This document shows positions 61,673 to 64,000 of a stretch of DNA of 64,000 nt, one piece after another; the first letter of the stretch is position 1; every line of letters starts with the position of its first letter. A model generated the notes under the pieces. The model ran no database searches. It had not been told where the DNA came from and saw only the letters and a list, made by a program, of their open reading frames with translations. Source of the stretch: Blastococcus sp. HT6-4 (GTDB lineage Bacteria; Actinomycetota; Actinomycetes; Mycobacteriales; Geodermatophilaceae); assembly GCF_039679125.1 (NCBI RefSeq), contig NZ_CP155551.1, positions 62,001 to 126,000 on the forward strand. The letters are read 5' to 3'. The position numbers and the translations under genes were made by a program.

Positions 61673-62806
61673 ATGGCCGAGGTCCACGGCAGGTGCGACG
61701 AGCGGTTCGCGGGGGTGCGCGAGGCGCTGGCCGAGCACCTGGACGGTGAGGAGCTCGGCGCGTCGATCGCCGTCGACCTCGACGGCGAGACCGTCGTCGA
61801 CCTCTGGGGCGGGTACCGGGACGAGGCGCGCACCCAGCCGTGGTCGGAGCACACGATCGTCAACGTCTGGTCGACGACGAAGTGCGTGCTGGCGCTCTCG
61901 GCGCTGATGCTGGTCGAGCGCGGCGAGCTCGACCTGTACGCGCCGGTGGGGGACTACTGGCCGGAGTTCACGGCCAAGGGCAAGAAGGACGTGCAGGTGC
62001 GGCACCTGCTGTCGCACACCTCCGGCGTCTCGGGCTGGGAACAGCCGTTCTCGATCCGCGACATGTACGACTGGGACACGGCCACCGAGCGGCTGGCCCA
62101 GCAGCGGCCGTGGTGGGAGCCAGGGACGGCGTCGGGCTACCACGCGAACAACCAGGGGCACCTGGTCGGCGAGATCGTCCGGCGGATCACCAACACGACG
62201 TTCAAGAAGTTCGTGGCCGACCAGATCGCCGACCGGCTGGGTGCGGACTTCCAGATCGGCGCCCGCGAGTCGGAGGTGTCCCGCATCGCCCCGGTGGTGC
62301 CGCCACCGCCGCCGGACGTCGACCCGCGCGCGCTGGACCCGGAGTCGGTGGCCGTGAAGACCTTCACCGGCCCGCTCGCCTCGGCGAAGGCGGCCAACTC
62401 GCCCGAGTGGCGGGCCGCGGACATGGGCGCGCTGAACGGCCACTCCAACGCGCGCGGCGTGATGAAGGTGCTGCGGACGCTGTCACTCGGCGGCGAGGCC
62501 GGCGGGGTCCGGCTGCTGTCGCCCTCGACGGTGGACCTGGTGTTCGACCAGCAGGCCGACGGCGTCGACCTGGTGCTCGGCGCCCCGTTCCGGTGGGGCA
62601 TGGGCTTCTGCCTGGGCTCGCCGACGGTGCCCTACGTGCCTGAGGGGCGCACGCTGTTCTGGGGTGGCTGGGGCGGCTCGCTCGCGGTGATGGACCTCGA
62701 CCGGCGGCTGACGATCACCTACATGATGAACCGGATGGGCGGCGGGCTGATCGGCTCGCCGCGCAGCGAGGCCTACGTCCGCGCCGTCTACGACGCCCTG
62801 GGCTGA
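61673..62806 (+). CDS. Serine hydrolase of the beta-lactamase/EstB family
   Basis: The 377-residue protein has the catalytic SxxK motif as STTK (VNVWSTTKCVLAL), a YHANNQG element in the YxN position, and a C-terminal WGGWGGS segment that resembles the HxG/KTG strand. Such class-C-like proteins are usually esterases or D-Ala-D-Ala peptidases rather than true beta-lactamases. There is no signal peptide, so it is likely cytoplasmic and esterase-like. A GAGGAGG ribosome binding site precedes the ATG. Confidence 0.92.
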   Translation: MAEVHGRCDERFAGVREALAEHLDGEELGASIAVDLDGETVVDLWGGYRDEARTQPWSEHTIVNVWSTTKCVLALSALMLVERGELDLYAPVGDYWPEFTAKGKKDVQVRHLLSHTSGVSGWEQPFSIRDMYDWDTATERLAQQRPWWEPGTASGYHANNQGHLVGEIVRRITNTTFKKFVADQIADRLGADFQIGARESEVSRIAPVVPPPPPDVDPRALDPESVAVKTFTGPLASAKAANSPEWRAADMGALNGHSNARGVMKVLRTLSLGGEAGGVRLLSPSTVDLVFDQQADGVDLVLGAPFRWGMGFCLGSPTVPYVPEGRTLFWGGWGGSLAVMDLDRRLTITYMMNRMGGGLIGSPRSEAYVRAVYDALG

Positions 62807-62837
62807 CCGGCCCGTCGCGGCCCGAGGAGGAACGCCC

Positions 62838-63494
62838 GTGTCAGGTACCGATGCGCCCGGGCGGGCGGCTCCGGGCGAGGGCGCGGCGCCCCTCGTCGAG
62901 GCGCTGGTCCGCCCTGCCGTGCCGGCCGGTGGCAGGCCGGTGGGTCTCGACGACGTGCTCCCGCGGCCCGAGCACGTCACCCGGCAGGCGCGCTGGATCC
63001 CCGCCCCGCCGGCGGTGGTGTGGGAGGCCCTGCACGAGACGCGGCTGAGCATGCTGCCGGTGACGCTGGCGCTGGGCGCCGCCCGGTTCCTCCCGGTCGT
63101 CCTGGCCGGCCGTGGGTTCGGCCTGCTGCACGACCGGCCGTTCCTCGACGCGCTGCCGGTGCCGCTGCTGGTCTCGGACCCGCCGTCGTCGCTGCTGTTC
63201 GGTGGCGCGCTGCAGGCCTGGCGGCCCTCCGGTGGCGACCGCGGCCCGCGGCTGGACGCCGAGGGGCTGCGCTCCTTCACCCAGCGCGGCTGGGTGAAGG
63301 CCGCGATGGACTTCCGGTTGACGCCGCGGGGCAGCGGGACGGAGCTGAGCTCGGAGACGCGCGTGGCCTCGACCGACGCCGAGACCCGGCGGCGGTTCGA
63401 CCGCTACTGGCGGCTGGTGCGGCCGGGCAGCTCGGCGATCCGCTGGGAGGTGCTGACGGCGGTCGAGCTGAAGGCCACCGGCCGGCTGTACTGA
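62838..63494 (+). CDS. SRPBCC/polyketide-cyclase-like protein
   Basis: The 218-residue protein has an N-terminal Pro/Ala region, then RQARWIPAPPAVVWEALHE, a central hydrophobic stretch, AMDFRLTPRGSGTELSSETRV and DRYWRLVRPGSSAIRW, the usual pattern of an SRPBCC lipid- or ligand-binding fold. Ligand is unknown. It lies 31 bases after the serine hydrolase gene on the same strand and may be cotranscribed. Confidence 0.8.
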   Translation: MSGTDAPGRAAPGEGAAPLVEALVRPAVPAGGRPVGLDDVLPRPEHVTRQARWIPAPPAVVWEALHETRLSMLPVTLALGAARFLPVVLAGRGFGLLHDRPFLDALPVPLLVSDPPSSLLFGGALQAWRPSGGDRGPRLDAEGLRSFTQRGWVKAAMDFRLTPRGSGTELSSETRVASTDAETRRRFDRYWRLVRPGSSAIRWEVLTAVELKATGRLY

Positions 63495-63553
63495 CCGGTC
63501 GTCGTGCGCGGCGCCGGGTCGATGGCGTCCGCCCGCTCGTGGAGGATCCGCCC

Positions 63554-64000
63554 ATGGCCTGGACCGAGAAGGACATCCCCGACCTCAGCGGGCGGACGGC
63601 CGTGGTGACCGGCGGCAACGGCGGGCTCGGCTTCCAGACGGCGCTGGCACTGGCCGGAGCGGGCGCGCACGTGGTGGTGGCTGCCCGGGACCGCGCCAAG
63701 ACCACGGCCGCGGTGACGCGGATCGGGCGGCGGTACCCGGCGGCGTCGCTGGAGGTGGTGCCGCTGGACCTGGGCGACCTCGCGAGGGTGTCGGCCGCCG
63801 CGGGCACGATCCTGGCCGGGCACGGGCGCGTCGACGTCCTGGTGAACAACGCCGGGGTGATGGCGATGCCGCAGCGCACCACCGCCGACGGGTTCGAGCT
63901 GCAGCTCGGCGTCAACCATCTCGGGCACTGGGCCTTCACCGCGCGCCTGCTCCCGGCCCTGCTCGCGGCGCCGGCCGCGCGCGTGGTCACGGTGACGAGC
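63554..64000 (+). CDS. SDR-family oxidoreductase, 3' end beyond window (retinol dehydrogenase/WW-domain oxidoreductase-like)
   Basis: The visible 149 residues contain the NADP-binding loop VVTGGNGGLGFQTALALAGAG, LVNNAGVMAMPQR and GVNHLGHWAFTARLLPALL, characteristic of extended SDRs annotated as retinol dehydrogenase-like. The catalytic YxxxK lies beyond the right edge. GAGGATCC just before the ATG gives a plausible ribosome binding site. Confidence 0.9.
   Translation, partial: MAWTEKDIPDLSGRTAVVTGGNGGLGFQTALALAGAGAHVVVAARDRAKTTAAVTRIGRRYPAASLEVVPLDLGDLARVSAAAGTILAGHGRVDVLVNNAGVMAMPQRTTADGFELQLGVNHLGHWAFTARLLPALLAAPAARVVTVTS

Overview
The window is a stretch of chromosome from a very GC-rich actinobacterium. 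Codons end almost always in G or C, GTG starts are common, and many genes have a -10-like hexamer only 6-8 bases before the start codon, as in actinobacterial leaderless mRNAs. The gene content (several GGDEF proteins, SpoIIE/RsbW-type regulators, GAF-ANTAR, thiamine ECF transport) and an apparent UAG selenocysteine codon point to the family Geodermatophilaceae (Blastococcus, Geodermatophilus and relatives). That placement is inference; no rRNA is present. I see no tRNA or rRNA genes, insertion sequences, prophage or CRISPR array.

Layout. 1-13 kb: the tail of a probable PASTA kinase, cinA, an AidB-like acyl-CoA dehydrogenase, c-di-GMP proteins (GGDEF-EAL, GGDEF, PilZ), a NYN-domain protein and a pair of large GTPases. 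13-20.6 kb: partner-switching regulators (two RsbW-like ATPases, GAF-ANTAR, a GAF/PAS/PP2C phosphatase), a nucleoside hydrolase and a protein with a duplicated motif. 20.6-29.8 kb: a thiamine super-locus with a TenI-like gene, thiG, thiS, thiO, thiE, a CytX-like permease behind a TPP riboswitch, two tenA-family genes, and YkoC-YkoD-YkoE-like ECF transport genes behind a second TPP riboswitch. 30-47 kb: mntH with a DtxR-type operator, a Mut7-C protein, SDR and MDR oxidoreductases, alpha/beta hydrolases, msrA, a haloalkane dehalogenase, an RlmG-like methyltransferase, a chemoreceptor, a MEDS-ATPase, MarR, a PAS-GGDEF protein, a LigC-type ligase and a Nudix hydrolase. 47-51 kb: a cassette of somewhat different base use encoding a DUF1906-like protein, a small membrane protein and a Tat-exported pseudo-peptidase. 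51-64 kb: hyuB-hyuA, a UAG-interrupted redox gene, DUF421, a divergent marR/ABC exporter pair with paired palindromes, an old yellow enzyme, PAS-GGDEF, a serine hydrolase, an SRPBCC-like protein and an SDR gene cut by the right edge.

The most striking item is the redox gene at 55669-56328. An in-frame TAG sits exactly where the first residue of a CxxC-type site (x-Pro-Tyr-Cys) belongs. It is followed 20 nt later by GGTC in the loop of a perfect 17-nt hairpin, the layout of a bacterial SECIS element. The same reading frame ends at another TAG. This fits UAG-directed selenocysteine, which I recall being reported in Geodermatophilus and Blastococcus.

Two genes carry clear single-base frameshifts (the FUSC-like gene near 35131 and the ligase near 44978), and a third membrane GGDEF gene may be split at 7990. 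These may be real mutations or assembly errors.
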